Shown here: piece by piece, positions 10,240 to 19,465 of the stretch
Numbering within the stretch: the stretch's first letter is position 1
Layout: each line of letters opens with the position of its first letter
Assembly: GCF_014654675.1 (NCBI RefSeq)
Contig: NZ_BNBC01000007.1
Coordinates: 78,177 to 142,176 of the forward strand
Length of the DNA stretch: 64,000 nt
Direction of reading: 5' to 3'
DNA from: Streptomyces spiralis
GTDB lineage: Bacteria; Actinomycetota; Actinomycetes; Streptomycetales; Streptomycetaceae
Program-made: the position numbers and the translations under genes
Notes under the pieces: model-generated
The model's database searches: none
The model's input: the letters and a program-made list of their open reading frames with translations, nothing else
What the model was told of the DNA's origin: nothing

Positions 10240-11778
10240 AGTGAGCTCCCCCCAGACAGCACTGGTCCGTCTGATCCTTTCGAGTCCTTCGACGAGATCA
10301 TCGCGGCCACGGAGACATCAGCCGCTTCCGCGGCGGGCGACCGGGACCCCGATCTCGCGGTGATCGAGGCAGGCAGCCGTACCCTGCGTACCCAGGGCGG
10401 TGCGCCGAGCGTCGAGGTGCCCGCTCGTCCCGAGGACCCCGAGGTCGACAAGGCGCTGCGCGAGGTCGAGGCGGATCTGGCGACCCGCTGGGGCGAGACG
10501 AAGCTGGAGCCCTCGGTCGCCAGGATCGCGGCGCTGATGGACGTGCTGGGCGAGCCGCAGCGGTCGTACCCGTCCATCCACATCACGGGCACCAACGGCA
10601 AGACCTCCACCGCCCGCATGATCGAGGCCCTGCTCGGCGCCTTCGAGCTGCGCACCGGCCGGTACACCTCGCCGCACGTGCAGTCGATCACCGAGCGGAT
10701 CAGCCTGGACGGCGCGCCGATCTCCGCCGAGCGGTTCATCGAGACGTACCACGACATCAAGCCGTACGTGGAGATGGTCGACGCCTCCCAGGAGTACCGG
10801 CTGTCCTTCTTCGAGGTGCTGACCGGCATGGCCTACGCGGCCTTCGCGGACGCTCCGGTGGACGTCGCGGTCGTCGAGGTGGGGATGGGCGGCAGCTGGG
10901 ACGCCACCAATGTGATCGACGCCGATGTCGCCGTGGTCACCCCCATCGCGCTCGACCACACCGACCGGCTGGGCGGCACTCCGGCCGAGATCGCCGGGGA
11001 GAAGTCCGGCATCATCAAGCAGGGCGCCACCGTGATCATGGCGCAGCAGCCGGTGGACGCCGCGCAGGTGCTGCTGAAGAAGGCCGTGGAGGTGGACGCG
11101 ACCGTGGCCCGGGAGGGCCTGGAGTTCGGTGTCGTCGCCCGGCAGGTGGCCGTGGGCGGGCAGATGCTGACCCTGCGCGGCCTGGGTGGCGAGTACCCGG
11201 AGGTGTACCTGCCGCTGCACGGCGCGCACCAGGCGCACAACGCCGCCGTGGCGCTCGCCGCCGTGGAGGCCTTCTTCGGCGTGGGCGCGCAGCGCGCGGA
11301 GCCGCTGGACGTCGAGACGGTCCGCAGGGCGTTCGCGTCCGTCACCTCGCCCGGCCGGCTCGAGGTGGTGCGGCGCTCGCCGACCGTCGTGCTGGACGCC
11401 GCGCACAATCCGGCGGGTGCCCAGGTCACCGCGGAGGCGGTCCGAGAGGCGTTCGACTTCAGCCGGCTGATCGGTGTGGTCGGGGCCAGCGGCGACAAGA
11501 ACGTCCGCGGTCTGCTGGAGGCCTTCGAGCCGATCTTCGCGGAGGTCGTGGTCACCCAGAACTCCAGCCACCGTGCGATGGACGCCGACGAGTTGGCCGG
11601 GATCGCCGTCGAGGTGTTCGGCGAGGAGCGGGTCCAGGTGGAGCCGCGGTTGCCGGACGCGCTGGAGGCGGCGATCACGCTCGCCGAGGAGGAGGGCGAG
11701 TTCGCCGGCGGTGGTGTGCTCGTCACCGGTTCCGTGATCACGGTCGGTGAGGCCCGGCTGCTTCTGGGGAAGGGCTGA
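10237..11778 (+). CDS. folC: Folylpolyglutamate synthase / dihydrofolate synthase
   Basis: Mur-ligase-like enzyme that adds glutamate to dihydropteroate or folates using ATP, 513 residues. The P-loop HITGTNGKTS is near residue 112, followed by the family's TSPHVQSITERI segment, and DAAHNPAG marks the C-terminal domain. The first about 75 residues are an acidic Ala-rich extension seen in streptomycetes but not in shorter homologues. It is followed after 6 nt by the DUF4233-type gene, so the two are coupled. Confidence 0.95.
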   Translation: MSELPPDSTGPSDPFESFDEIIAATETSAASAAGDRDPDLAVIEAGSRTLRTQGGAPSVEVPARPEDPEVDKALREVEADLATRWGETKLEPSVARIAALMDVLGEPQRSYPSIHITGTNGKTSTARMIEALLGAFELRTGRYTSPHVQSITERISLDGAPISAERFIETYHDIKPYVEMVDASQEYRLSFFEVLTGMAYAAFADAPVDVAVVEVGMGGSWDATNVIDADVAVVTPIALDHTDRLGGTPAEIAGEKSGIIKQGATVIMAQQPVDAAQVLLKKAVEVDATVAREGLEFGVVARQVAVGGQMLTLRGLGGEYPEVYLPLHGAHQAHNAAVALAAVEAFFGVGAQRAEPLDVETVRRAFASVTSPGRLEVVRRSPTVVLDAAHNPAGAQVTAEAVREAFDFSRLIGVVGASGDKNVRGLLEAFEPIFAEVVVTQNSSHRAMDADELAGIAVEVFGEERVQVEPRLPDALEAAITLAEEEGEFAGGGVLVTGSVITVGEARLLLGKG

Positions 11779-11784
11779 CATCTC

Positions 11785-12150
11785 GTGCGTACGCTGTGTT
11801 CCTCGACGCTGATCGGTGAGTTCTTCGTCATCGGGTTCGCCGCGCTGGTCGCGATGAAGGACCCGGGTCTTTCGATGGCGAGCGTGTGGACGGTCAGCGG
11901 CATAGCGATGGCGCTGTGTGTGCTGCTGTGCGGTGTGGTGACCCGGCCCGCCGGGGTGGCGCTGGGCTGGGCGCTGCAGATCGCGCTGGTCGCGTCCGGT
12001 GTCGTGGTGCCGACGATGTACTTCCTGGGCGTGGTGTTCGCCGGGCTGTGGTGGGCGTCGGTGCATTTCGGTCGGAAGATCGACGTGGCGAAGGCGAGAT
12101 TCGCGGAGCGGTCCGCGCAGGCGAGCCCCTCCTCCCCTGACGCTGCGTGA
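11785..12150 (+). CDS. DUF4233-type membrane protein
   Basis: The 121-residue product has about four hydrophobic segments and a short charged C-terminus. Its place directly after folC, only 6 nt from the folC stop, is typical of the DUF4233 family in actinobacteria; the family name is given from context and general appearance. The start is GTG 11785, with its ribosome site (GGGGAAGGG) inside the end of folC, which suggests translational coupling. The function is unknown. Confidence 0.85.
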   Translation: MRTLCSSTLIGEFFVIGFAALVAMKDPGLSMASVWTVSGIAMALCVLLCGVVTRPAGVALGWALQIALVASGVVVPTMYFLGVVFAGLWWASVHFGRKIDVAKARFAERSAQASPSSPDAA

Positions 12151-12204
12151 CCGGCGCCCTGTACTCTTCGTTCACCGCACATCTGTAGGAGAAGGAGCCC
12201 CCTC

Positions 12205-12618
12205 GTGACCCAGCGCACCCTCGTCCTCCTCAAGCCCGACGCCGTCCGTCGTGGCCTGACCGGCGAGATCATCAGCCGTATCGAGCGCAAGGCCGGCTGG
12301 GAGATCACCGCGCTGGAGCTGCGCACCCTGGACACCGACACGCTGGAGCAGCACTACGGTGAGCACAAGGGCAAGCCGTTCTACGAGCCGCTGGTGGCGT
12401 TCATGTCCTCCGGTCCGGTCGTGGCCATGATCGTCGAGGGTGAGCGGGTGATCGAGGGCGTGCGTGCCCTGGCCGGTCCGACCGACCCGATCGCCGCGGC
12501 TCCCGGCTCCATCCGCGGGGACTACGGCGTGATCGTCCGGGAGAACCTGATCCACGCCTCCGACTCCGAGGAGTCCGCCGAGCGCGAGGTGAAGATCTTC
12601 TTTCCCGGCCGGGGCTGA
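12205..12618 (+). CDS. ndk: Nucleoside-diphosphate kinase
   Basis: Transfers the gamma-phosphate from ATP to nucleoside diphosphates through a phosphohistidine. It has 137 residues, normal for the family. Active-site His117 lies in NLIHASDS, where the usual residue after His is Gly. The start GTG 12205 is preceded by GTAGGAGAAGGAG. It ends in a short GC hairpin at 12667-12689 and is followed by the mre operon. Confidence 0.97.
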   Translation: MTQRTLVLLKPDAVRRGLTGEIISRIERKAGWEITALELRTLDTDTLEQHYGEHKGKPFYEPLVAFMSSGPVVAMIVEGERVIEGVRALAGPTDPIAAAPGSIRGDYGVIVRENLIHASDSEESAEREVKIFFPGRG

Positions 12619-12666
12619 CGTCCGTATCTTCTGACGCACCGTCAGGCCTTACCTGTGTCTGACCTG

Positions 12667-12689
12667 GGCGGCCGTGAAAAACGGCCGCC
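12667..12689 (+). terminator. Terminator after ndk
   Basis: Stem GGCGGCCGT (12667-12675) with ACGGCCGCC (12681-12689) and loop GAAAA. Confidence 0.75.
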
Positions 12690-12899
12690 TCGCGGCATAT
12701 GCGTTGCCGATCGGGGGAACGCGTGCCTCCGATGGGCCGTCTCCACAAGCGAGGCGGTACGCCATCTGCTGACAATGGCGAAGACCCTCGCGCAGTGTTC
12801 GTGCAGGCGCGTTTACGATGGAAGCCTTCACGTCACAGCACCCACCTCGCCGTACCTGAAATGCCCTCAAAGCACCCAGGGAAGGCCAGACGAATCCTG

Positions 12900-13931
12900 A
12901 TGGGGAACTCAATGTCGTTCATCGGCCGTGACATGGCTGTCGACCTCGGGACCGCCAACACGCTGGTGTACGTCAGGGGTCGCGGGATCGTACTCAACGA
13001 GCCGTCCGTCGTCGCGATCAACACGAACACCGGTGGCATCCTCGCGGTCGGCGCCGAGGCGAAGAAGATGATCGGGCGCACGCCCGGGAACATCGTGGCC
13101 GTGCGCCCTCTCAAGGACGGCGTCATCGCCGACTTCGAGATCACCGAGCGGATGCTGCGCTACTTCATCCTGAAGATCCACAAGCGCCGCTATCTGGCGC
13201 GTCCGCGCGTCGTGGTCTGCGTGCCCTCCGGCATCACCGGCGTCGAGCGCCGCGCCGTCATCGAGGCCTCCTCCCAGGCCGGCGCCCGCCAGGTGCACAT
13301 CATCGAGGAGCCCATGGCCGCGGCCATCGGCTCCGGCCTGCCGGTCCACGAGGCCACGGGCAACATGGTGGTGGACATCGGCGGCGGTACCACGGAGGTC
13401 GCGGTCATCTCGCTCGGCGGCATCGTCACGGCCCAGTCCATCCGCGTCGCGGGCGACGAACTGGACAACGCGATCATCCAGCACGTCAAGAAGGAGTACA
13501 GCCTTCTGCTGGGTGAGCGCACTGCCGAGCAGATCAAGATCACGATCGGTTCGGCGTACGACCTGGACTCCGACGAGCACACCGAGATCCGCGGCCGGGA
13601 CCTGGTCTCCGGGCTGCCGAAGACCGTCGTCATCTCGGCCGCCGAGGTCCGCAAGGCGATCGAGGAACCGGTCAACGCGATCGTCGACGCGGTCAAGACG
13701 ACCCTCGACAAGTGTCCGCCGGAGCTGTCCGGCGACATCATGGACCGGGGCATCGTGCTGACCGGCGGCGGTGCGCTGCTGCGCGGCCTGGACGAGCGGC
13801 TGCGCCACGAGACCGGCATGCCGATCCACATCGCCGAGGACCCGCTGGACAGCGTGGCGCTCGGCTCCGGCAAATGTGTCGAGGAGTTCGAGGCGCTCCA
13901 GCAGGTCCTGGACGCCCAGCCGCGCAGATGA
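12900..13931 (+). CDS. mreB: Rod-shape-determining protein MreB (bacterial actin)
   Basis: Actin-like ATPase that forms membrane-associated filaments; in Streptomyces it acts mainly in spore-wall assembly. It has 343 residues. The phosphate-1 motif is [10 protein letters not shown], phosphate-2 is [11 protein letters not shown], and the adenosine motif is [13 protein letters not shown] 12900 (MGNSMSFIG) is used; ATG 12912 four codons later has a GGGGAA site just upstream and is a real alternative. The 281-nt region upstream probably holds the operon promoter. A hairpin at 13947-13980 separates it from mreC. Confidence 0.96.
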   Translation: MGNSMSFIGRDMAVDLGTANTLVYVRGRGIVLNEPSVVAINTNTGGILAVGAEAKKMIGRTPGNIVAVRPLKDGVIADFEITERMLRYFILKIHKRRYLARPRVVVCVPSGITGVERRAVIEASSQAGARQVHIIEEPMAAAIGSGLPVHEATGNMVVDIGGGTTEVAVISLGGIVTAQSIRVAGDELDNAIIQHVKKEYSLLLGERTAEQIKITIGSAYDLDSDEHTEIRGRDLVSGLPKTVVISAAEVRKAIEEPVNAIVDAVKTTLDKCPPELSGDIMDRGIVLTGGGALLRGLDERLRHETGMPIHIAEDPLDSVALGSGKCVEEFEALQQVLDAQPRR

Positions 13932-13946
13932 CACAACTCTTCGATT

Positions 13947-13980
13947 CCGCCGTACGAGCAGTTCTCCTCTCGTGCGGCGG
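13947..13980 (+). terminator. Hairpin between mreB and mreC
   Basis: A 12-bp stem with one G-T wobble: CCGCCGTACGAG (13947-13958) and CTCGTGCGGCGG (13969-13980), 10-nt loop. It may terminate or attenuate mreB transcripts and make MreB more abundant than the downstream proteins. A TATAGA at 13989-13994 could start a separate mreC transcript. Confidence 0.7.
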
Positions 13981-14093
13981 ATCGTTGATATAGAGGCATA
14001 AGCTCCCACAAATGGGCCCCTTGGGACCGCGCTCAGGGTCAGCGCTTCCGGGGGCCACCCAATTTCCGACGAGGAAGGGCACGGCCGCCGCAC

Positions 14094-15077
14094 GTGAGGG
14101 ACACGAAAGAGAGCCGGCTGCTCCTGGTGCTGCTGATCGCCGTCGCGTTCGCGCTGATCACGGTGGATATCCGCGGTGGGGAGAACTCCCCGGTGGACGG
14201 CGCCAGGCAGGCCGCCGCCGCCGTCTTCGGCCCGATCGAGAACGGCGTGTCGGGTGCGGTGAACCCGGTCGGCGACGCCGTCTCCGCGGTCCGTGACTCC
14301 GGCGAGCGCCACGACCGGCTGGCCGCCCTGGAGAAGGAGAACGCCGCTCTCAAGGCCAAGCTCGGCAGCGACGACCGCAACCGCAGCCGTCTGGACCAGC
14401 TGAACCGCATGCTGAAGCTGGCCGGCCAGGGCCAGTACGGCATCAAGGGCGCCCAGGTCATCGCCATAGGAGCCGCGCAGGGCTTCTCCTGGACCATCAC
14501 CATCGACGCGGGCGCCAACGACGGCATCAAGCGTGACATGACCGTCCTCAACGCCGACGGGCTGGTCGGCCGGGTCACCACCGTCGGCCCGGACTCCTCC
14601 ACGGTGCTGCTCGCCAACGATCCCGACTTCACCGTCGGCACCCGGATGGAGGGCAGCGACGAACTCGGCTTCGCCTCCGGCCAGGGCGACCGCCCGCTGC
14701 GCGTGCAGCTCCTCAACGGCAAGGCGGAGGTGAAGAAGGGCGACCGCCTGGTGACCTTCGGCTCCCAGGGCGACAAGCCCTTCGTGCCGGGCGTCCCGGT
14801 CGGCGTCGTCTCCCGCGTCGACCCCTCGGGCGGCGACCTGACCCGCACCATCTACGTCACGCCGTACGTCGGCTTCACCAAGCTCGACGTCGTCGGTGTC
14901 GTCGTCCAGGGCCCGAAGAAGGACCCGCGCGACGAGGTGCTGCCGCCCAAGCCCAAGCCGACCCCGACGCCCACCGTGACGGTGACGGTCACCCCGTCCG
15001 CCGACGCGAACGCCACCGACGGGCCCGACGCGCAGTCCAGCGGCGACGCGCAGCCCACCGACGACCAGCTGCCGTAG
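14094..15077 (+). CDS. mreC: Rod-shape-determining protein MreC
   Basis: Bitopic membrane protein linking MreB to the wall-synthesis enzymes, 327 residues. It has an N-terminal membrane helix at about 9-24, a coiled coil (EKENAALKAKL) near 75-95, and then the beta-rich MreC core. A Pro/Thr/Val-rich disordered tail (PKPKPTPTPTVTVTVT) ends the protein, longer than in rods such as E. coli. The start is GTG 14094 with GAGGAAGG upstream. mreD follows after 15 nt. Confidence 0.94.
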   Translation: MRDTKESRLLLVLLIAVAFALITVDIRGGENSPVDGARQAAAAVFGPIENGVSGAVNPVGDAVSAVRDSGERHDRLAALEKENAALKAKLGSDDRNRSRLDQLNRMLKLAGQGQYGIKGAQVIAIGAAQGFSWTITIDAGANDGIKRDMTVLNADGLVGRVTTVGPDSSTVLLANDPDFTVGTRMEGSDELGFASGQGDRPLRVQLLNGKAEVKKGDRLVTFGSQGDKPFVPGVPVGVVSRVDPSGGDLTRTIYVTPYVGFTKLDVVGVVVQGPKKDPRDEVLPPKPKPTPTPTVTVTVTPSADANATDGPDAQSSGDAQPTDDQLP

Positions 15078-15092
15078 GAGCGAGAAGTCCCC

Positions 15093-15770
15093 ATGCGCCT
15101 CAACCGGATCCTGCTCTCCACCGCGCTGGTCGTCGTGGCCCTGGTGATCCAGGTGAGCGTCCTGTCCCGGCTGCACCTGCCGGGCGCCGTTCCCGACCTG
15201 CTGCTGCTCACCGTCCTCGGCCTGGCCATGGTCTACGGGCACGTCGGCGGCGCCCTCGTCGGCTTCGGCGCCGGACTGCTCGCCGACCTCGCCCCGCCCG
15301 CCGACCACGCCGCCGGCCGCTACGCCCTGGTGCTGTGCGTCATCGGCTATCTCGCCGGGCTCATCAAACCCGAGACCGGCCAGGTCAAGTCGGCCACCGG
15401 CCCGATGGCCGTGGTGGTCGCCGCCGCCCTCGGCTCGACGCTGCTGTACGCCGGTGTCGGCGCCCTCGTCGGCGACACCGCCGCCCGCCACGTCGGCCTG
15501 CCGGGCCTGCTGATCAGCGCCGCCGTCTACGACCTGCTGCTCGCCCCGTTCGTCGTCCCCGGCATCATGGCGCTGGCCCGGCGCTCGGAGCACGACCCGC
15601 TCTCCGAGACCTCCGCCGCCAAACAGGCGACCGACATCTCCTCCGGCTGGCTCTCCTCCGGCACCGGGCTGCGCATCGGCGGCCAGCGCGGCACGCTCGG
15701 CGGCCTGAAGACCAAGGCCCGCTCCCGCAGTACCCGGGTCGGCCGCATCAAGGGGGTCAAGCGGCTGTGA
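15093..15770 (+). CDS. mreD: Rod-shape-determining protein MreD
   Basis: Polytopic membrane protein of the elongation or spore-wall machinery, 225 residues, with about five hydrophobic segments. The basic C-terminal tail (KTKARSRSTRVGRIKG) is an extension compared with E. coli MreD. ATG 15093 follows TAGGAGCGAG. Its stop codon overlaps a possible GTG start of a 45-codon frame at 15767. Confidence 0.93.
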   Translation: MRLNRILLSTALVVVALVIQVSVLSRLHLPGAVPDLLLLTVLGLAMVYGHVGGALVGFGAGLLADLAPPADHAAGRYALVLCVIGYLAGLIKPETGQVKSATGPMAVVVAAALGSTLLYAGVGALVGDTAARHVGLPGLLISAAVYDLLLAPFVVPGIMALARRSEHDPLSETSAAKQATDISSGWLSSGTGLRIGGQRGTLGGLKTKARSRSTRVGRIKGVKRL

Positions 15771-15904
15771 GAGAACGGCAGTTGACCGCCTCCGGCGTTC
15801 ACAGCTTCATGGGATACGACTCGTACCGGCCGTACCGGCGCGACGCACACGAGTACGACTCCCGCCAGAACCACGCATACCGGCACGGCTCGTTCGCGCA
15901 CTGA
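15767..15904 (+). CDS. Possible 45-residue Tyr/Arg/His-rich small protein
   Basis: GTG 15767 overlaps the mreD stop codon in a GTGA arrangement, and the frame runs to TGA 15902-15904, just before the ribosome site of the PBP gene at 15923. The product is polar and aromatic (SYRPYRRDAHEYDSRQ). It fills the gap between mreD and the PBP gene almost exactly and is positioned for translational coupling. No family is recognised and expression is unproven. Confidence 0.4.
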   Translation: MRERQLTASGVHSFMGYDSYRPYRRDAHEYDSRQNHAYRHGSFAH

Positions 15905-15922
15905 GAGGGGGAGGCAGCACCA

Positions 15923-18187
15923 GTGACCAACATTCCCGAGACCGGCAGGACCCCCCGGGTCCAGACCCGGCTCGTCGTCATCCAGATCCTCGTCCTCTCC
16001 CTGCTCGGTACCCTCGGCGGCCGGCTGTGGTACCTGCAGATCCGTGAAGGCGCCCAGTACCAGAAGGAGGCGTCCGGCAACCACGTCCAGCAGGTCGTCC
16101 AGCCCGCCGTGCGCGGCTCGATCCTGGACGCGCGCGGTGTGCCGCTCGCCGACAACGAGACCCGCCTGGTGGTCTCCGCCTCCCGCACCGACCTGCTCAA
16201 GCAGAAGGACGACGGCAAGGCGGTCCTCACCAAGCTCGCCGGCGTGCTCGGCATGAGGCCCCAGGAGGTCACGCAGAAGGTCCGGCTGTGCGACGCCAAG
16301 ACCCCGCAGCCCTGCTGGAACGGTTCGCCGTACCAGCCCATCCCGATCACCGACGAGGCCACCCCCAAGCAGGCCCTGCAGATCCGGGAGCGCTCCGAGG
16401 ACTTCCCCGGCATCACCGCCGAACCCGAGGCCGTGCGCAGCTATCCCGGCCCCGGCAAGTCCAACACCGCGCAGGTGCTCGGCTACCTCTCGCCGGTCAC
16501 CGACGATGAGGTCCAGCAGGCCAAGGACACCGCCTCGCCCTATCTGCGCTCCGACATGGTCGGCCGCTCCGGCCTCGAGCGCCAGTACGACCCGGCGCTG
16601 CGCGGCAAGGCCGGCGTGACCCGCTACGAGGTCGACAACCTCGGCCGGGTCATCGGCAAGGCCAAGTCCGACGCCGCCGAGCCCGGTTCGAACCTGGTCA
16701 CCAGCATCGACGCCCGGGTCCAGCGGGTCGCCGAGTACGAGCTGGACAAGGCGATGAAGGCCGCCCGCCAGCAGTACGACAAGATCACCGGCACCAACTA
16801 CAAGGCGGACTCCGGCGCCGTCGTCGTGATGGAGGCCAAGACCGGCCGGATCGTGGCCATGGCGTCCGCACCGACGTACGACCCGAACGTCTGGGTCGGC
16901 GGCATCTCCGCCAAGGACTACAAGGCGCTCACCGGCAAGAACTCCGACTACCCGCTGCTCAACCGCGCCACCCAGGGGCAGTCCGCGCCCGGTTCGACCT
17001 TCAAGGTCGTCTCCACCGCCGCCGCGGTCCAGGCCGGCTACGACTTCAACGGCAACTACCCCTGCACGAGCTCCTACTCCGTCGGCGGCCAGGTCTTCAA
17101 GAACTTCGAGGGCGAGAACTTCGGCCCCATCTCCCTGGGCAAGGCCCTCGAGGTCTCCTGCGACACCGTCTTCTACGGCCTCGCCGACAGCGAGTGGAAG
17201 AGGGACGGCGGCATCAACCCCAAGAAGGGCCAGCCCAAGGACTGGTTCTTCAAGACCGCCCACCAGTTCGGCCTCGGCAAGAGGACCGGCATCGACCTGC
17301 CCAACGAGGTCACCGGCCGCGTCCCCGACCGCCAGTGGAAGCTGGACTACTGGAAGGCCAACAAGGACACCTGGTGCAAGTCCGGCAAGAAGAACGGCAC
17401 CTACGTCGAGAAGATCTTTTACGAGAACTGCCTCGAGGGCAACAAGATGCGCGAGGGTGACGAGATCAACTACTCCATCGGGCAGGGCGACACCCTCCTC
17501 ACCCCGATCCAGGAGGCCGTCATCTACGGCGCCATCTCCAACGGCGGCACCATGTACACCCCGACCATCGGCAAGGCGATCGTCAGCGCCGACGGCAAGC
17601 ACGTCTCCGAGATCAAGCCCCGCTCGCACGGCAAGCTTCCGATCACCAAGGCGACCCGCGACATGATGGACGAGGCCCTCGCCGCCGTCACCACCCGCGG
17701 TACCGCCGCCTGGAAGTTCAACGGCTGGCCGCAGAACAAGATCCCGCTGCACGCCAAGACCGGTACGGCCGAGGTCTACGGCAAGCAGACCACGTCCTGG
17801 CTCGCCAGCTACAGCAAGGACTACTCGGTCATCATGACCATCTCCCAGGCCGGTACCGGCTCGGGCGCCTCGGGTGAGGCGGTGCGCAACATCTACAGCG
17901 CCATGTACGGCGTCCAGGCCGACGGCTCCATCGACAACAAGAAGGCCCTGCTGCCCACCCCGGAGAAGAGCCTGCCGAAGATCCAGCCGGACGGCACCAT
18001 CGCCGCCCCGAAGATCCCCGGCGACCCGGCCAAGGACCAGGAGAAGATCGCCAAGGAGGTCGCCCAGCAGGGCGGCACCACCGCCCCGGACGACCAGCAG
18101 ACGCCCGCGACCACACCGTCCCCGACGGACAACCGCAACACCCGCAGGCGCCCGCGCGGCAGGAGAGGCCGGGGGAGGACCGCATGA
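15923..18187 (+). CDS. mrdA: Class B penicillin-binding protein 2 (peptidoglycan transpeptidase)
   Basis: Cross-links peptidoglycan; partner of the RodA glycosyltransferase encoded next. It has 754 residues: one membrane helix at about 20-37, the PBP dimerisation domain, and the transpeptidase with Ser358-Thr-Phe-Lys361 (STFK), an SCD triplet in the place of SxN, and Lys612-Thr-Gly (KTGTA). The C-terminus is a Pro/Thr/Gln-rich disordered tail ending in a very basic RRRPRGRRGRG stretch. The start GTG 15923 follows GAGAGGGGGAGG. It overlaps rodA by 4 nt (ATGA). Confidence 0.95.
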   Translation: MTNIPETGRTPRVQTRLVVIQILVLSLLGTLGGRLWYLQIREGAQYQKEASGNHVQQVVQPAVRGSILDARGVPLADNETRLVVSASRTDLLKQKDDGKAVLTKLAGVLGMRPQEVTQKVRLCDAKTPQPCWNGSPYQPIPITDEATPKQALQIRERSEDFPGITAEPEAVRSYPGPGKSNTAQVLGYLSPVTDDEVQQAKDTASPYLRSDMVGRSGLERQYDPALRGKAGVTRYEVDNLGRVIGKAKSDAAEPGSNLVTSIDARVQRVAEYELDKAMKAARQQYDKITGTNYKADSGAVVVMEAKTGRIVAMASAPTYDPNVWVGGISAKDYKALTGKNSDYPLLNRATQGQSAPGSTFKVVSTAAAVQAGYDFNGNYPCTSSYSVGGQVFKNFEGENFGPISLGKALEVSCDTVFYGLADSEWKRDGGINPKKGQPKDWFFKTAHQFGLGKRTGIDLPNEVTGRVPDRQWKLDYWKANKDTWCKSGKKNGTYVEKIFYENCLEGNKMREGDEINYSIGQGDTLLTPIQEAVIYGAISNGGTMYTPTIGKAIVSADGKHVSEIKPRSHGKLPITKATRDMMDEALAAVTTRGTAAWKFNGWPQNKIPLHAKTGTAEVYGKQTTSWLASYSKDYSVIMTISQAGTGSGASGEAVRNIYSAMYGVQADGSIDNKKALLPTPEKSLPKIQPDGTIAAPKIPGDPAKDQEKIAKEVAQQGGTTAPDDQQTPATTPSPTDNRNTRRRPRGRRGRGRTA

Positions 18188-19383
18188 CCGGCGCCAACAA
18201 CTTCTCCGTCTCCGGTTACGGACCGCAGCGGGCCGGCTGGACGCGCCTGTTCGCGCGCGACTCGGTGGCCCGCCGGCTCGACTGGCCGATGCTGCTGGCC
18301 GCGCTCGCGCTGTCCGCGATCGGCACCGCGCTGGTCTTCTCCGCGACCCGCAACCGCACCGAGATCAACCAGGGCGACCCGCACTACTTCCTGGTCCGGC
18401 AGCTGATGAACATCGGCATCGGGCTCGCCCTGATGGTCGGCACCGTCTGGCTCGGCCACCGCGCCCTGCGCAACGCCGTGCCGATCCTCTACGGCGCCTC
18501 GGTCTTCGGCATCCTGCTGGTGCTCACCCCGCTCGGCGCCACCATCAACGGCAGCCGCAACTGGATCGTCCTCGGCGGCGGCTTCTCCCTCCAGCCCTCG
18601 GAGTTCGTGAAGATCACGATCATCCTCGGGATGGCCATGATGCTCGCGGCCCGGGTCGACGCCGGCGACCGGACGTACCCCGACCACCGCACGGTCCTGC
18701 AGTCCCTGGGCCTGGCCGCCGTACCCATCCTGATCGTGCTGCTCATGCCCGACCTCGGCACGGTCCTGGTCCTGGTGACCATCATCCTCGGTGTGCTGCT
18801 CGCCTCCGGCGCCTCCAACCGGTGGGTCTTCGGCCTGCTCATCGCGGGCACCCTCGGCTGCGTCGCCATCTGGCAGCTGCACATCCTGGACGACTACCAG
18901 ATCAACCGGTTCGCGGCCTTCGCCAACCCCAGCCTCGACCCGGCCGGCGTCGGCTACAACACCAACCAGGCCCGGATCGCCATCGGCTCCGGCGGCCTGA
19001 CCGGCGCAGGCCTCTTCCACGGTTCCCAGACCACCGGGCAGTTCGTCCCGGAACAGCAGACCGACTTCGTCTTCACGGTGGCGGGCGAGGAACTGGGCTT
19101 CGCCGGCGCGGGCCTGATCATCCTGCTCCTGGGGGTCGTGCTGTGGCGGGCCTGCCGCATCGCCCGCGAGACCACCGAGCTGTACGGCACCGTCGTCGCC
19201 GCCGGGATCGTCGCCTGGTTCGCCTTCCAGGCCTTCGAGAACATCGGCATGACCCTGGGCATCATGCCGGTCACCGGCCTGCCCCTGCCGTTCGTCTCCT
19301 ACGGCGGCTCGTCGATGTTCGCCGTCTGGGTGGCGGTGGGCCTGCTCCAGTCGATCCAGGTGCAGCGGCCGATGTCGGCCTGA
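18184..19383 (+). CDS. rodA: RodA/FtsW/SpoVE family peptidoglycan glycosyltransferase
   Basis: SEDS-family enzyme that polymerises lipid II and pairs with the upstream class B PBP. It has 399 residues and about ten membrane helices. Family motifs are visible: GSRNWIVLGGGFSLQPSE in the first half, and GITGLPLPF-like (VTGLPLPFVSYGGSS) near the C-terminus. ATG 18184 overlaps the PBP stop (ATGA), so the two are translationally coupled. The Streptomyces homologue is also called sfr. Confidence 0.95.
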   Translation: MTGANNFSVSGYGPQRAGWTRLFARDSVARRLDWPMLLAALALSAIGTALVFSATRNRTEINQGDPHYFLVRQLMNIGIGLALMVGTVWLGHRALRNAVPILYGASVFGILLVLTPLGATINGSRNWIVLGGGFSLQPSEFVKITIILGMAMMLAARVDAGDRTYPDHRTVLQSLGLAAVPILIVLLMPDLGTVLVLVTIILGVLLASGASNRWVFGLLIAGTLGCVAIWQLHILDDYQINRFAAFANPSLDPAGVGYNTNQARIAIGSGGLTGAGLFHGSQTTGQFVPEQQTDFVFTVAGEELGFAGAGLIILLLGVVLWRACRIARETTELYGTVVAAGIVAWFAFQAFENIGMTLGIMPVTGLPLPFVSYGGSSMFAVWVAVGLLQSIQVQRPMSA

Positions 19384-19426
19384 GGCCTTCGAAGGGGAGT
19401 CCTTCGAAGACCGAGCCGCATCGGGG

Positions 19427-19450
19427 GGCGCCCCGGGGCCCCGGGGCGCC
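19427..19450. repeat. Perfect 24-bp GC palindrome before the CYTH-CHAD promoter
   Basis: GGCGCCCCGGGG (19427-19438) is followed directly by its reverse complement CCCCGGGGCGCC (19439-19450), with no loop. It abuts the -10 element at 19451, so it occupies the spacer and -35 zone. It could be the rodA terminator, an operator, or both. Confidence 0.75.
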
Positions 19451-19465
19451 TACATTCGGTTCATG
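19451..19465 (+). promoter_or_regulatory. Leaderless promoter of the CYTH-CHAD gene
   Basis: -10 TACATT (19451-19456) ends 6 nt before ATG 19463; no ribosome site. Confidence 0.65.
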
